64,000 nucleotides of DNA. Origin: an uncultured Eubacteriales bacterium. GTDB taxonomy: Bacteria; Bacillota; Clostridia; Christensenellales; Aristaeellaceae. The position numbers and the translations under genes are program-made. Each line of letters starts with the position of its first letter. Position 1 is the first letter of the stretch. Below are positions 20,801 to 30,455 of the stretch, piece by piece. The stretch lies in assembly GCA_902778055.1 (NCBI GenBank), contig CACYWL010000006.1, forward strand, positions 1 to 64,000. The letters are read 5' to 3'. The notes below the pieces were generated by a model. That model was given only the letters and a program-made list of their open reading frames with translations. It was not told where the DNA came from and made no database searches.

Positions 20801-21330
20801 TTCTGAAGGAGGAGGGGAAAATCACCGCCGCCTGGCGCGGAACGCTGACCCACCGCCTGCTGTCCCTGATGAATCTCGAGAGAATGCGGCGCGGGGAGGA
20901 TCCGGCCGCCGTGCTGGCGGAGGAAAAGGAAAGAATGATCCGGGAGCACATGGTCTCCCCCGCGGAAATCGCGGGGATCAGCGATGCATCGATCGCGGCC
21001 TTCTGGAAATCGGAAACCGGAAAAAGAATTCTGGCCGCGGAGGAGGTTCACCGGGAATGGAATTTCAACCTGCTGATTTCCCGGGGAGAGCGGATGATCC
21101 TTCAGGGTGTGATCGACTGCGCCTTCCGGGAGAACGGGGAATGGGTGATTCTTGATTACAAGACGGACCGGGGCAAAAGCAGGGAAAAGCTGAAGGAGGA
21201 ATACAGCCCCCAGCTGCAGTGGTACGCGCGGGCGGTCCATGAGCTGACGGGCCAGCCGGTCCGGGAAATCCTGCTTTATTCCCTGGAGCTGGAGGAAAGC
21301 ATTCCCGTGGAAAAGGGCTCGTTTGTCTGA
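17878..21330 (+). CDS. addA: ATP-dependent helicase-nuclease AddA
   Basis: An 1150-aa subunit of the AddAB double-strand-break resection complex. UvrD-like helicase: Walker A (AAAGSGKTAVM) near residue 25, Walker B/motif II DECQD, motif VHKSKGLQFPVVF, motif YVAMTRAQEKLY. C-terminal PD-(D/E)XK nuclease with GVIDCAF and ILDYKTD. The ATG at 17878 is chosen because GGAGG lies 11 bases upstream; the earlier ATG at 17839 falls in the parS palindrome. addB is not adjacent. Two unusual features lie in the coding region: a second perfect parS site (residues about 242-247) and a run of DnaA-box-like sequences encoding the linker around residues 865-918, between helicase and nuclease. Confidence 0.93.
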   Translation: MPEWTEAQRNVIESDAGEIICSAAAGSGKTAVMVERIARLIRDGANPESFLIMTFTNAAAAEMKEKIRNRLQQDRHLDRIQHALDVMDSIQISTIHSFCQQLIRDQFQLVDLDPDFQICDAGQRRILFHQAFSEACDQMEQEEDPRFFRIRQLFDLNRAEKLLTELEPFILSLPDPFEWMDDKISSIPLSFQPDHPWMAGMNEMARDEIRTAELILRSMERMFSEDCALEAYRETWEKDAELFHVKQTEISENRQGAPAVFARLKPVRNLTVQEMDWRDRYKDQREKLKDCLQKTDRLKMDGESACFSEWRNMQESLYAVEGLLKKTEERLLELKKARGWADFHDLEHYAVQILSNPLGREEAHRTWRYVFVDECQDNSSVQNRIIDLLQDPENHLFMVGDVKQSIYRFRLAEPGIFMRRIEEASEKGQTEKCCIRLQSNFRSRPEILSTANLVFSAVMKKDVTEIEYGEEEKLIPGRKTEGCDPVLIIQIDKNELDLTDLEATAEFLRQEIAALLKMKYEEKDRFFEYRDIVILMPAVRPEGQKLARLLEEAKIPVFYDGDSDYYELQEIRMIRNLLEWIDYPLQDLPLISVLKEAPFDFSEEELSLIRLERPEKEASFHEAFAAVLEKEGPLAEKCRRVMRKHREWQGWTKIMRVSDVIWKLYQDTGCYYIAGADPAGEVRQANLRMLAQQASQAEAKGIFTLRKFLDYMKDQQNYGDQQSATLLGDQDNLVRIMTVHKSKGLQFPVVFCAGMDRHPGGHGGAMTGTHGELGLCMNYMDPDHRISRPTAATELFDWKKKREETAEKVRLLYVAMTRAQEKLYMITCQETNPLWSMPEGDGRILAAQSYTDWWMPVLLQENGKNLSTSCTQPVNPYEIRVFECNQQENVEKDTNIHSLRSWLETTLSAPAVNKMWKKYQETPDPDFLVKRSVTSLIQSARRSLEEEEETAERKRKPDLLSGRWNRPEMEEIPSFLKEEGKITAAWRGTLTHRLLSLMNLERMRRGEDPAAVLAEEKERMIREHMVSPAEIAGISDASIAAFWKSETGKRILAAEEVHREWNFNLLISRGERMILQGVIDCAFRENGEWVILDYKTDRGKSREKLKEEYSPQLQWYARAVHELTGQPVREILLYSLELEESIPVEKGSFV
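18602..18617. other. parS centromere site 2 (perfect), inside addA
   Basis: A second exact TGTTTCACGTGAAACA, 762 bases from the first, within the addA reading frame, where it encodes part of the peptide FHVKQ. The same five residues would be encoded at site 1. Confidence 0.95.
20473..20629. repeat. DnaA-box-like cluster inside the 3' part of addA
   Basis: Six 9-mers related to TTATCCACA in 157 bases: TTATCCACA (20473-20481, perfect), TTGTACACA (20484-20492, 7 of 9), and on the minus strand TTTTCCACA (20544-20552), then plus ATATCCACA (20561-20569), minus TTATTCACA (20610-20618) and TTTTCCACA (20621-20629). They are embedded in the poorly conserved linker of AddA. Confidence 0.72.
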
Positions 21331-21355
21331 ACCGTACAGAAAATGTACCAGAAAG

Positions 21356-21503
21356 TTATCCACAGCCTGAAGACCGCGCAGAATCAGGGTTTCAGCTTTC
21401 GGAAAAAGAAAAACCCCTGAAAAATCAAGGGTTTCAGAGATTCACACGGCCTGTGGATAATAACGGTCCGGATTGTGGAAAAACTGTGGAAAACTGTGGA
21501 AAA
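21356..21503. repeat. DnaA-box cluster downstream of addA; candidate oriC element
   Basis: Two perfect DnaA boxes in opposite orientation (TTATCCACA at 21356-21364; its complement at 21452-21460) and three minus-strand TTTTCCACA boxes spaced 10-11 bp apart (21474-21482, 21485-21493, 21495-21503). They lie between the converging ends of addA and the metallo-beta-lactamase-fold gene. Confidence 0.75.
21401..21434 (-). terminator. Terminator of the metallo-beta-lactamase-fold gene
   Basis: AAACCC-C-TGA (21411-21420) pairs with TCA-A-GGGTTT (21425-21434). On the minus strand the stem is followed by TTTTTCTTTTTCC (complement of 21401-21413). It lies among the DnaA boxes. Confidence 0.6.
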
Positions 21504-21511
21504 TGCTTGAA

Positions 21512-22402
21512 TTACACGGCGGAGGGGTCCTCCGGCGCTTCCCCGTCCGTCTCGGAAAGCTGGGAAAGCGGGAGATCGGATTCGGCGAAGGGATTGTCCT
21601 CCAGATGATCGATGCCTTCGTCTTCCGAACTGTCGTCGGGATCTCTCCGGGGGAAGGAGATCGTCATGAAGCCCTCCTCGTCGAAATCCAGCAGAATCTG
21701 ATCGCCGATGCCCGGCATCGCGAGGACCTCGGTCGTCCGGGAGCCGGCGGTCCGGACATAGTCGAGAATGATTTCCGTCCGGTGAAAATAGTGCATGGGG
21801 ATCAGAAGCCTGGGCTTGACCTGAAGAATGAAATAATTGGCGCCGGCCTCAAACATGGTGCCCTGACGGGGATCCACGGGAAAGAACGCGACATCGATTT
21901 TCTCCCGGCTGAGGGGGCGGACGGCGGCCCGGAACTCCTGCTCCGCCTCGTCAATTTCCCGCAGCGTCGACTCGTCCCGCCAGTGCCAGAAATTCAGATC
22001 TCCGGCGTGAAAAATCTTCCGCCCGTGAAGATCCAGCAGAAAGGAAACCCCAAGATCCGTGGAGGAAAAGGCCGTGACCCGGACGCCGGGATCCAGCTCC
22101 AGCGTATCCCCCGGGGCCATGCGCTTTCCTCGGGTGCCGACGGGCATGTCGGAGGAGACGATGTAGCTGACGGGAGCGGTATCCTTCCAGGTGAAAACAA
22201 TGGGATCCATATGGTCAATGTGCTCGTGGGAGATAAAGACGAAAACCTTTCTGTAGGCCAGAAGCTGCTCGGGCGTAATCTGATTGCGTCCCTTCAGCTC
22301 ATGCTGCTCGCCCCGCCAGTAATCAAAGACAAAAAGAAGATCATCCTCTTCGACGGAAAAGCCGCTGTGATAGTAATGCGTGATTTTGACTGGTGAACCC
22401 AC
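21512..22402 (-). CDS. Metallo-beta-lactamase-fold hydrolase with acidic tail
   Basis: About 296 aa. The metal motif HxHxDH is present as SHEHIDH, followed by HAGDLNFWHW, as in UlaG/YcfU-like MBL proteins. Substrate cannot be told. The last 50 residues are an acidic, serine-rich low-complexity tail (DPDDSSEDEG...) not needed by the fold. The start is taken as GTG at 22402, with GGAGGTG 10 bases upstream; ATG at 22435 or TTG at 22495 are in frame but lack a good ribosome binding site. It has its own promoter 136 bases upstream and converges on addA. Confidence 0.78.
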   Translation of the reverse strand: MGSPVKITHYYHSGFSVEEDDLLFVFDYWRGEQHELKGRNQITPEQLLAYRKVFVFISHEHIDHMDPIVFTWKDTAPVSYIVSSDMPVGTRGKRMAPGDTLELDPGVRVTAFSSTDLGVSFLLDLHGRKIFHAGDLNFWHWRDESTLREIDEAEQEFRAAVRPLSREKIDVAFFPVDPRQGTMFEAGANYFILQVKPRLLIPMHYFHRTEIILDYVRTAGSRTTEVLAMPGIGDQILLDFDEEGFMTISFPRRDPDDSSEDEGIDHLEDNPFAESDLPLSQLSETDGEAPEDPSAV

Positions 22403-22537
22403 CGCTCGAAAACACCTCCGAAGGGGCGGACTCATCTCTGGGACAAAATCCGCGACCTCTGTCCAGATTTCTGAAAAAACCACAAATCTATTCAAAAGCC
22501 ACCCGGAGAAGGGCGGCGGTCATTCCGCGATGCGCAC

Positions 22538-22566
22538 ACTGTAACACGCATTCCCACTTTTGTCAA
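22538..22566 (-). promoter_or_regulatory. Promoter of the metallo-beta-lactamase-fold gene
   Basis: Minus-strand TTGACA (22561-22566), 17-nt spacer, TACAGT (22538-22543). Confidence 0.65.
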
Positions 22567-22599
22567 ACTTTTTCGTGGATTTAGTCACAGAAACGTCAG

Positions 22600-22632
22600 A
22601 AAAAAGTAAAAAACGGTGGGAAAAACCCACCG
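22600..22632 (-). terminator. Terminator of the phosphodiesterase gene
   Basis: Stem CGGTGGG (22614-22620) with CCCACCG (22626-22632), followed on the minus strand by TTTTTTACTTTTTTC. It lies 23 bases after the stop at 22656. Confidence 0.88.
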
Positions 22633-22655
22633 AGTTATCAAAAGCGCAAAAGAAT

Positions 22656-23879
22656 TCAGGAAAGCAGAAGCTCCCGGGAATGATCCGTCCCCCGGGCGGA
22701 GGGCAGCGAAATTCCCATCAGCCCGGCGATGGTCGGCGCCACATCCCGCATCGGCATGGAGGGCATTTCATATCCCCGGCGGACTCCCCTGCCCCAGACC
22801 GCGAAGAGACAGTTTTCGGCCTTATGCCCGGGACCGAAGCCGTGGGTGGCCTTTTCCCGCTTGTTCTGGTCCAGACAGTCGTCAAAGACCACCTGATCCG
22901 CCGCCTCGCAGGCAAAGGCCGGTTCGGGAACGGCATGCATCCGGTCCAGGTCCTCCCGGGAATAGAGCCGGAGAATCCCGCATTCCTCCAGATGCTCCGA
23001 AAGCACACCCATGGCCCGGCCGGCGTCCGCGCCCTCCCGCAGGGCAAAGAAATACGCGCTTTCCCCGTTGCTCTGGACGCCGAAATCCGAAGACAGGCCC
23101 AGCTGCTTCAGCCGGTCGGTCAGGTTGACGGTGACGGAGATATCGGACTGCCCGTGATCGCTGACGGCGATCAGCAGCGCGTCCTCCATGCCGGGGGTTT
23201 CCTCCAGGGCCTGCCGGATCCGGTTCAGCCGGTCCTCGTTTCTCGAGACGGCCTCCCGGGCCTCCGGACTGAAAACGCCGTGATGATGCCGCATCTCGTC
23301 CAGATCAATCAGATGAACCGCGGTCAGATCCGGCTTTTTTCTGCGGATCGCCCGGCAGGTGATTGCGGAGGCGTAGTTGCTGAGCCCGGGCTCCGCGATG
23401 CCCTGCCGGAGGGAGCCGAACCGCCTTTCGCTGTCCAGCACAAACAGGGGGGAGCCGAACCGGAGGGTTTTCAGCACGACGTTTTCGCCGGGAAGAGGAT
23501 GAACCTCGGGGAAGCACCAGTCCGCGGCCGGGTTTTTGCAGCAGACGGGCCAGAGCACGGAGCAGTTTCTGCCTCCCGCGGCCCGGACCGCGTCGAAAAG
23601 GGTCGGAACGGCGATATGCTTCCTTTCCCAGTTCCAGACCCGGCTTCCGGAGGGCACCCCGGGCTGGAAGGGCTGATTCTGACCCACGCGGGAATCCGCC
23701 GGATCGCATCCGGTGATCAGGGTGACATGGGCCGGATAGGTCAGGGCGGGGAAAACGGTCTTCACCTGCCGGCAGAAGCTACCTTCCCGGAGCATCCGCG
23801 TCAGCCCGCCGTCCTCCCGCAGAAAACGGAAGTCCGCGTCAAAAAAAGCATCCAGGGAAACCAGAACGGCCTTTCTCAT
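22656..23879 (-). CDS. Alkaline-phosphatase-superfamily phosphodiesterase (NPP type)
   Basis: A 407-aa protein of the type I phosphodiesterase/nucleotide pyrophosphatase family. Metal and catalytic pattern: D10 in VSLDAFF, the nucleophile Thr47 in FPALTYPAHVTLITG, then AVHLIDLDE and a late SDHGQSD metal motif. There is no signal peptide or membrane segment, so it is probably cytoplasmic, unlike many relatives. Substrate unknown; family members hydrolyse nucleotide or phospholipid phosphodiesters. ATG start. It stands alone with its own terminator. Confidence 0.85.
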   Translation of the reverse strand: MRKAVLVSLDAFFDADFRFLREDGGLTRMLREGSFCRQVKTVFPALTYPAHVTLITGCDPADSRVGQNQPFQPGVPSGSRVWNWERKHIAVPTLFDAVRAAGGRNCSVLWPVCCKNPAADWCFPEVHPLPGENVVLKTLRFGSPLFVLDSERRFGSLRQGIAEPGLSNYASAITCRAIRRKKPDLTAVHLIDLDEMRHHHGVFSPEAREAVSRNEDRLNRIRQALEETPGMEDALLIAVSDHGQSDISVTVNLTDRLKQLGLSSDFGVQSNGESAYFFALREGADAGRAMGVLSEHLEECGILRLYSREDLDRMHAVPEPAFACEAADQVVFDDCLDQNKREKATHGFGPGHKAENCLFAVWGRGVRRGYEMPSMPMRDVAPTIAGLMGISLPSARGTDHSRELLLS

Positions 23880-23987
23880 TCCGTATACCTGCTTTCGTTT
23901 CAGATTGGAAACATGATACCATGATTCGGACCGGACCGCAAATCCCCGCGGGCGGGGGCGAAAAGCAAGAATTATTTAAGAAAAAGG

Positions 23988-24016
23988 TTGCCAAACAAAA
24001 AAAAAACAGTTATCAT
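23988..24016 (+). promoter_or_regulatory. gap promoter
   Basis: TTGCCA (23988-23993), a 17-nt spacer that is almost all A, and TATCAT (24011-24016), 58 bases before the gap start. The A-rich spacer and upstream A/T fit a strong promoter. Confidence 0.75.
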
Positions 24017-24073
24017 AAAGAGCGGGTCTGAAGGGCCCTGCTCCATGAAATCATAACAGGAGGGATTTTCCAA

Positions 24074-25144
24074 ATGGCAGTGAAAGTTGCAATCAATGGC
24101 TTTGGCCGGATCGGCCGTCTGGCTTTCCGTCAGATGTTTAACGCTCCGGGGTATGAAATCGTTGCGATTAACGACCTGACTTCCCCCGCAATGCTGGCGC
24201 ACCTGCTCAAGTATGATACCGCGCAGAAGGGCTTCTGCGGCGTGATCGGAGAGAACAAGCACACCGTGGAATCCAAGGAGCCCGTGTTTGAGGAAGACGG
24301 CAAGACCGTGAAGGTCCCCGGCTCCATCACCGTGGACGGCAAGGAAATCACGATTTATGCCGAGCCCAAGGCTGCGAATCTGCCCTGGAAAGCCCTGGAT
24401 GTGGACGTCGTGCTGGAGTGCACCGGCTTCTATACCTCCAAGGCCAAGAGCCAGGCTCACATCGATGCCGGCGCCAAGAAGGTCGTCATTTCCGCTCCCG
24501 CGGGCAATGACCTGCCCACCATCGTCTACAACGTGAACAACAACGTGCTGAAGCCCGAGGATAAGATCATTTCCGCCGCTTCCTGCACGACCAACTGCCT
24601 GGCCCCCATGACCAAGGCGCTGAACGATGCGTATCCGATCGTTTCCGGCATCATGACCACCGTGCATGCCTACACCGGCGATCAGATGATCCTGGACGGC
24701 CCGCACCGCAAGGGTGACCTGCAGCGTGCCCGTGCCGGCGCCGCCAACATCGTTCCCAACTCCACCGGCGCGGCCAAGGCTATCGGCCTGGTCATTCCGG
24801 AACTGAACGGCAAGCTGATCGGCTCCGCCCAGCGCGTGCCCGTGCCCACCGGCTCCACCACGATCCTGGTCGCGGTTGTCAAGGGCAAGGACATCACCAA
24901 GGAATCCATCAACGCCGCCATGAAGGCCCAGTCCTCTGAGTCCTTCGGCTACACCACCGAGAAGCTGGTCTCCAGCGACATCATCGGCATGACCTACGGC
25001 TCCCTGTTCGATGCCAACCAGACCATGGTGACCAAGATCGACGATGACACCTATCAGGTGCAGGTCGTGTCCTGGTATGACAATGAGAACAGCTACACCA
25101 GCCAGATGGTCCGTACCATCAAGTACTTCGCGGAACTGAAGTAA
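24074..25144 (+). CDS. gap: Glyceraldehyde-3-phosphate dehydrogenase
   Basis: A 356-aa NAD-dependent glycolytic GAPDH. Rossmann start [13 protein letters not shown]; catalytic Cys171 in [11 protein letters not shown]-terminal [16 protein letters not shown]. It is about 20 residues longer than the usual 335 because of an extended segment around residues 55-100. Ribosome binding site GGAGGG. Codon choice is more biased than in neighbours (for example nearly uniform AAG, CTG, ATC), as expected for a highly expressed gene. Transcribed alone: its own promoter and terminator; pgk and tpi are not next to it. Confidence 0.97.
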   Translation: MAVKVAINGFGRIGRLAFRQMFNAPGYEIVAINDLTSPAMLAHLLKYDTAQKGFCGVIGENKHTVESKEPVFEEDGKTVKVPGSITVDGKEITIYAEPKAANLPWKALDVDVVLECTGFYTSKAKSQAHIDAGAKKVVISAPAGNDLPTIVYNVNNNVLKPEDKIISAASCTTNCLAPMTKALNDAYPIVSGIMTTVHAYTGDQMILDGPHRKGDLQRARAGAANIVPNSTGAAKAIGLVIPELNGKLIGSAQRVPVPTGSTTILVAVVKGKDITKESINAAMKAQSSESFGYTTEKLVSSDIIGMTYGSLFDANQTMVTKIDDDTYQVQVVSWYDNENSYTSQMVRTIKYFAELK

Positions 25145-25278
25145 TTCGCGGGCCGCGCGCTCCGGCGCGGAAGGCGGCCGTGATCTGAAACCATTTTCAG
25201 TCGGTTTCTCGATGAACTTGCTGAGCTGAGAAAAATCTTTGCTTCCGGGTTTTCCGGAAAAGAAGATCCGATGTTCGA

Positions 25279-25316
25279 GGGGCCCATTCTTCCGGACAGA
25301 AGAATGGGCCCCTTTT
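25279..25316 (+). terminator. Intrinsic terminator of gap
   Basis: 13-bp stem GGGGCCCATTCTT (25279-25291) with AAGAATGGGCCCC (25300-25312), followed by TTTTAT. Confidence 0.92.
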
Positions 25317-25422
25317 ATGCCTGTCCACCTGAATAAAAAGCTCCGGAGCCCGGATGGTCCGGGCCGGAAGCGGGAGCCGCCGGAAAAGCCGGGCTGTCTC
25401 CCGGGAGAAAGGGTTTCAAGAA

Positions 25423-27263
25423 ATGAGCGAAGCAAATTCGAAAGAAACGGCAAAGGCGCCCCGGACCCGCCGGGGCGGCCTGATCTGGCATTTTCTGAAG
25501 GGGAGCCGGGTCTTCTTCCTGCTGTGCATGCTCAGCGCGGTGCTCTCCGCGCTGGCGGACATGGTCACGCCCCAGATCATCCGGGTGGCGGTGGACCAGG
25601 TGATCGGCGGCGCGGGGACGGAGAGCCTGAGCCCTCAGGTGCGGGACCTGCTGGCCTCCGCCGGCGGCGCGGCCTATCTGAAGCAGAATCTGTGGATCCT
25701 GGCCCTGGCGGTGATGGCGGTGGCGGTCGTGAAGGCCGCCGGCCAGTACGGGTTCCGGGTGTTCAACGCCCGGGGCGGGGAGACCCTGGTCAAAAACATG
25801 CGGGACACGCTGTACAACCATATTGAGCGCCTCCCCTTTCAGTGGCACATGCAGCATCACACCGGGGACATCATTCAGCGCTGCACCAGCGATATCGAGA
25901 CCACCCGGAATTTCATTTCCGAGCAGATGACCGGCCTGATCCGGATTCTGATCCTGCTGGCGCTGAGCCTGGTCTTCATGCTGGGCATGAATGTGCCCCT
26001 GACGCTGATCGCCATGATTCCCGTGCCGGCGATTATCGGCTATTCCATCCATTTCCATCATCAGATCTGGAAAGGCTTCCAGGAGTGCGACGAGAATGAG
26101 GGAAAGCTGTCCGCCATGGTGCAGGAAAATCTGACCGGCGTGCGGGTGGTCCGGGCCTTCGGCCGGGAAAGGTACGAGCGGGACCGCTTTGACGTGCAGA
26201 ATGAATACTATACCTCCCTCTGGGTGAAAATGGGGCGGATCATGTCCCGCTTCTGGAGCACCAACGATGTGCTTTCCGGGATCCAGGTGATGCTGGTGGT
26301 GGTGTTCGGCGTGGTGTTCTGCCTGCGGGATCAGATGACCAGCGGCGAGTACATCGCCTTTCTGAGCTATAACGGGATGCTGGTCTGGCCGATCCGCCAG
26401 CTGGGCCGGATGATCAGCGAAATGAGCAAGGCCGGCGTCTCCATGGAGCGCATCGGCGAGATCATGGACGCGGAGGAGGAGAAGGACGATCCGGCGGGGC
26501 TGACGCCGCCGCTGGACCGGGAAATCCGCTTTGACCATGTGACCTTCGGATACGAGGGTGCGGGGGAGATGCTGCATGACATCAGCCTGACCGTTCCGGC
26601 CGGGTCGACCCTGGGAATCCTGGGCGGCACGGGATCCGGAAAAAGCACGATGATGTACCTGCTGGACCGCCTGTATGACCTGCCGGAGGACGGCGGGAAA
26701 ATCACGATCGGCGGCGTGGACATCCGGAAGATGCGGCTCAGCCATCTGCGGGGCGGCATCGGCATCGTGCTGCAGGAGCCCTTCCTGTTTTCCCGGACGC
26801 TGAGGGAGAACCTGATGATCGCCTCCCCGACGATGAGCGAGGAGGATCTGACGGACGCTTCCCGCACGGCCTGCCTGGAGGAGACCATCGCGGGCTTTAC
26901 CCGGGGATATGAAACCTTTGTGGGAGAGCGGGGGGTCACGCTTTCCGGCGGCCAGAAGCAGCGGGCGGCCATTGCGCGGATGCTGACGCAGAAGGCTCCG
27001 ATCATGATCTTTGACGATTCCCTGTCCGCCGTGGATACGGAGACGGACGCGAAGATCCGCGCCGCCCTGGAGAAGAAATTCGGCCAGGCCACGATCATCC
27101 TGATCAGCCACCGCATGACCACCCTGTCCCGGGCGGATCAGGTGCTGGTGCTGGATCACGGGCGGGTGGCGCAGCTGGGAACGCCGGAGGAGCTGAAGGA
27201 GCAGCCGGGCCTGTTCCGGGAAATCGACCGGATTCAGAGTCTGAGCAGAGAGGAGGTCGCGTG

Positions 27264-27264
<1 letters not shown>
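25423..27264 (+). CDS. ABC exporter half-transporter with degenerate catalytic site
   Basis: A 613-aa fused membrane-ATPase protein of the multidrug/lipid exporter type. Six membrane segments in residues about 25-330, then the ATPase: Walker A GGTGSGKSTM, signature LSGGQKQRAAIAR, Walker B IMIFDDSLSAVD. The catalytic glutamate after Walker B is an aspartate, so this half probably contributes the non-hydrolysing site of a heterodimer, as in BmrC/BmrD or TM287/288. The start is the ATG before SEANSKE; a frame extending upstream overlaps the gap terminator. It overlaps the next gene by one base, so the two halves are coupled. Substrate unknown. Confidence 0.9.
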
Positions 27265-29072
<1,808 letters not shown>

Positions 29073-29135
29073 GCCCGGGCCGGGGGAAGGACTTCAGGAC
29101 GGGGCACAGAGAGAAAATAACAGGAGAAAAAAGAA

Positions 29136-30269
29136 GTGGAACAGGCGGAAATAACCCTGGAGGAGCTGGCGGATCTTCCGGAAAAGGCCCGGGTGCTGAT
29201 GGATGTCCGGGACGAGGCTTCCTTTGCCTACGGAACGGTTCCCGGCGCGGTTTCCTGCCCGGATCCGCTGGCGGAGGCCGGCGCCGGCCGGCTGCCGCGG
29301 GACCGGAAGCTGGTGCTTTTCTGCATGCACGGCACCCGGAGCCTTCCCCTGGCGGAGGAGCTGCGGGAAAGGGGCTATGACGCGGTCAGCCTTCGGGAAG
29401 GCTACGGCGCCTGGCTGCGCAAAAACCTGTCCCGGGAAAGCCGGCAGGAGGAGATTGAGGATTCCCTGCGGAGGGTGCGCCGGTTCCGGGAGAACCTGAT
29501 GACCCCCTTCACCAAGGCCGTCCGCATCTGGAACCTGCTGCAGCCCGGGGACCGGGTCGCCGTCTGCATTTCCGGAGGAAAGGACTCCATGCTGATGGCG
29601 AAGCTCTTTCAGGAGCTGCAGCGGCACCGGAAATTCCCCTTCGAGCTGGTTTTCCTGGTCATGGATCCGGGATACAATGAGCTGAACCGGCTGCTCATCG
29701 AAGCCAACGCGGAGGCCCTGGGCATCCCGATCACGGTTTTTCATTCGGATATCTTCGACATTGTGGACCAGGTGCCCAAATCCCCCTGCTATCTCTGCGC
29801 CCGCATGCGCCGGGGACACCTGTACAAGCAGGCCCGGGATCTGGGCTGCAACAAGATTGCCCTGGGGCACCATTACGACGACGTAATCGAAACCATTCTG
29901 ATGGGAATGCTCTGGAGCGGGCAGTTTCAGACCATGATGCCCCGGGTGCACAGCAAGAACTTTGAGGGCATGGAGTTGATCCGGCCCATGTCCCTGATCC
30001 GGGAGGAGGATATCAAGGCCTGGCGGGACTATCACGGGCTGCACTTTATCCAGTGCGCCTGCCATTTTACGGACACCTGCTCCTCCTGCCGGGAGGACGG
30101 CACGAATGTCTCCAAGCGGATGGAAACGAAGCTGCTGATCCGGAAACTGCATGAAACCAATCCGGACGTGGAGGCGCACCTGTTCAACAGCGCCCGCTGC
30201 GTGAATCTGGATACGGTGCTGGGCTACAGGCTGAACGGAGAGGAGCACAGCTTTCTGGAAAAATTCTGA
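29136..30269 (+). CDS. Rhodanese domain fused to a TtcA-type tRNA thiolation PP-loop ATPase
   Basis: A 377-aa fusion. Residues 1-105 are a rhodanese domain with the active cysteine C63 in FCMHGTRS. Residues about 120-377 are a PP-loop ATPase of the TtcA/TilS superfamily: SGGKDSMLMAK, the CYLCARM pair (CxxC) and GHHYDDVIET, plus a C-terminal cysteine-rich stretch (CACHFTDTCSSC). TtcA makes 2-thiocytidine in tRNA using a cluster bound by CxxC cysteines. The fused rhodanese could deliver the persulfide sulfur. Starts at GTG with AGGAG 9 bases upstream. Domain identity is clear; the precise tRNA target is inferred. Confidence 0.85.
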   Translation: MEQAEITLEELADLPEKARVLMDVRDEASFAYGTVPGAVSCPDPLAEAGAGRLPRDRKLVLFCMHGTRSLPLAEELRERGYDAVSLREGYGAWLRKNLSRESRQEEIEDSLRRVRRFRENLMTPFTKAVRIWNLLQPGDRVAVCISGGKDSMLMAKLFQELQRHRKFPFELVFLVMDPGYNELNRLLIEANAEALGIPITVFHSDIFDIVDQVPKSPCYLCARMRRGHLYKQARDLGCNKIALGHHYDDVIETILMGMLWSGQFQTMMPRVHSKNFEGMELIRPMSLIREEDIKAWRDYHGLHFIQCACHFTDTCSSCREDGTNVSKRMETKLLIRKLHETNPDVEAHLFNSARCVNLDTVLGYRLNGEEHSFLEKF

Positions 30270-30403
30270 ACCTGCAGCGCGGGGGCAAACCGCCTTCCCT
30301 TTCCGGGTCCGCCCGGCGGGCCGGCCCTTCCCTCCCGGAATCCGTACGGAGCCGGGCCGGAAAAGCCGGACTGAGGCCGGAGTCCGGCGTCAAAAAGTGC
30401 ATC

Positions 30404-30446
30404 AAAAAAGGCGGCCGCGGAGGGGACTTCCCTCTCCGCGGCCGCT
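30404..30446 (-). terminator. Terminator at the end of the ribokinase-CDF side
   Basis: Long GC stem GCGGCCGCGGAGGG (from 30411) with CCCTCTCCGCGGCCGC (to 30445), followed on the minus strand by CCTTTTTTG. It lies 10 bases after the CDF transporter stop. The rest of 30270-30403 shows no gene. Confidence 0.85.
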
Positions 30447-30455
30447 TGCCTTTGG

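Noticed and set aside
21474..21503. Short tandem repeats TGTGGAAAA considered as a CRISPR-like or minisatellite array
   Set aside because: Units are 10-11 bp without spacers and match the DnaA-box family; better explained as replication sites.
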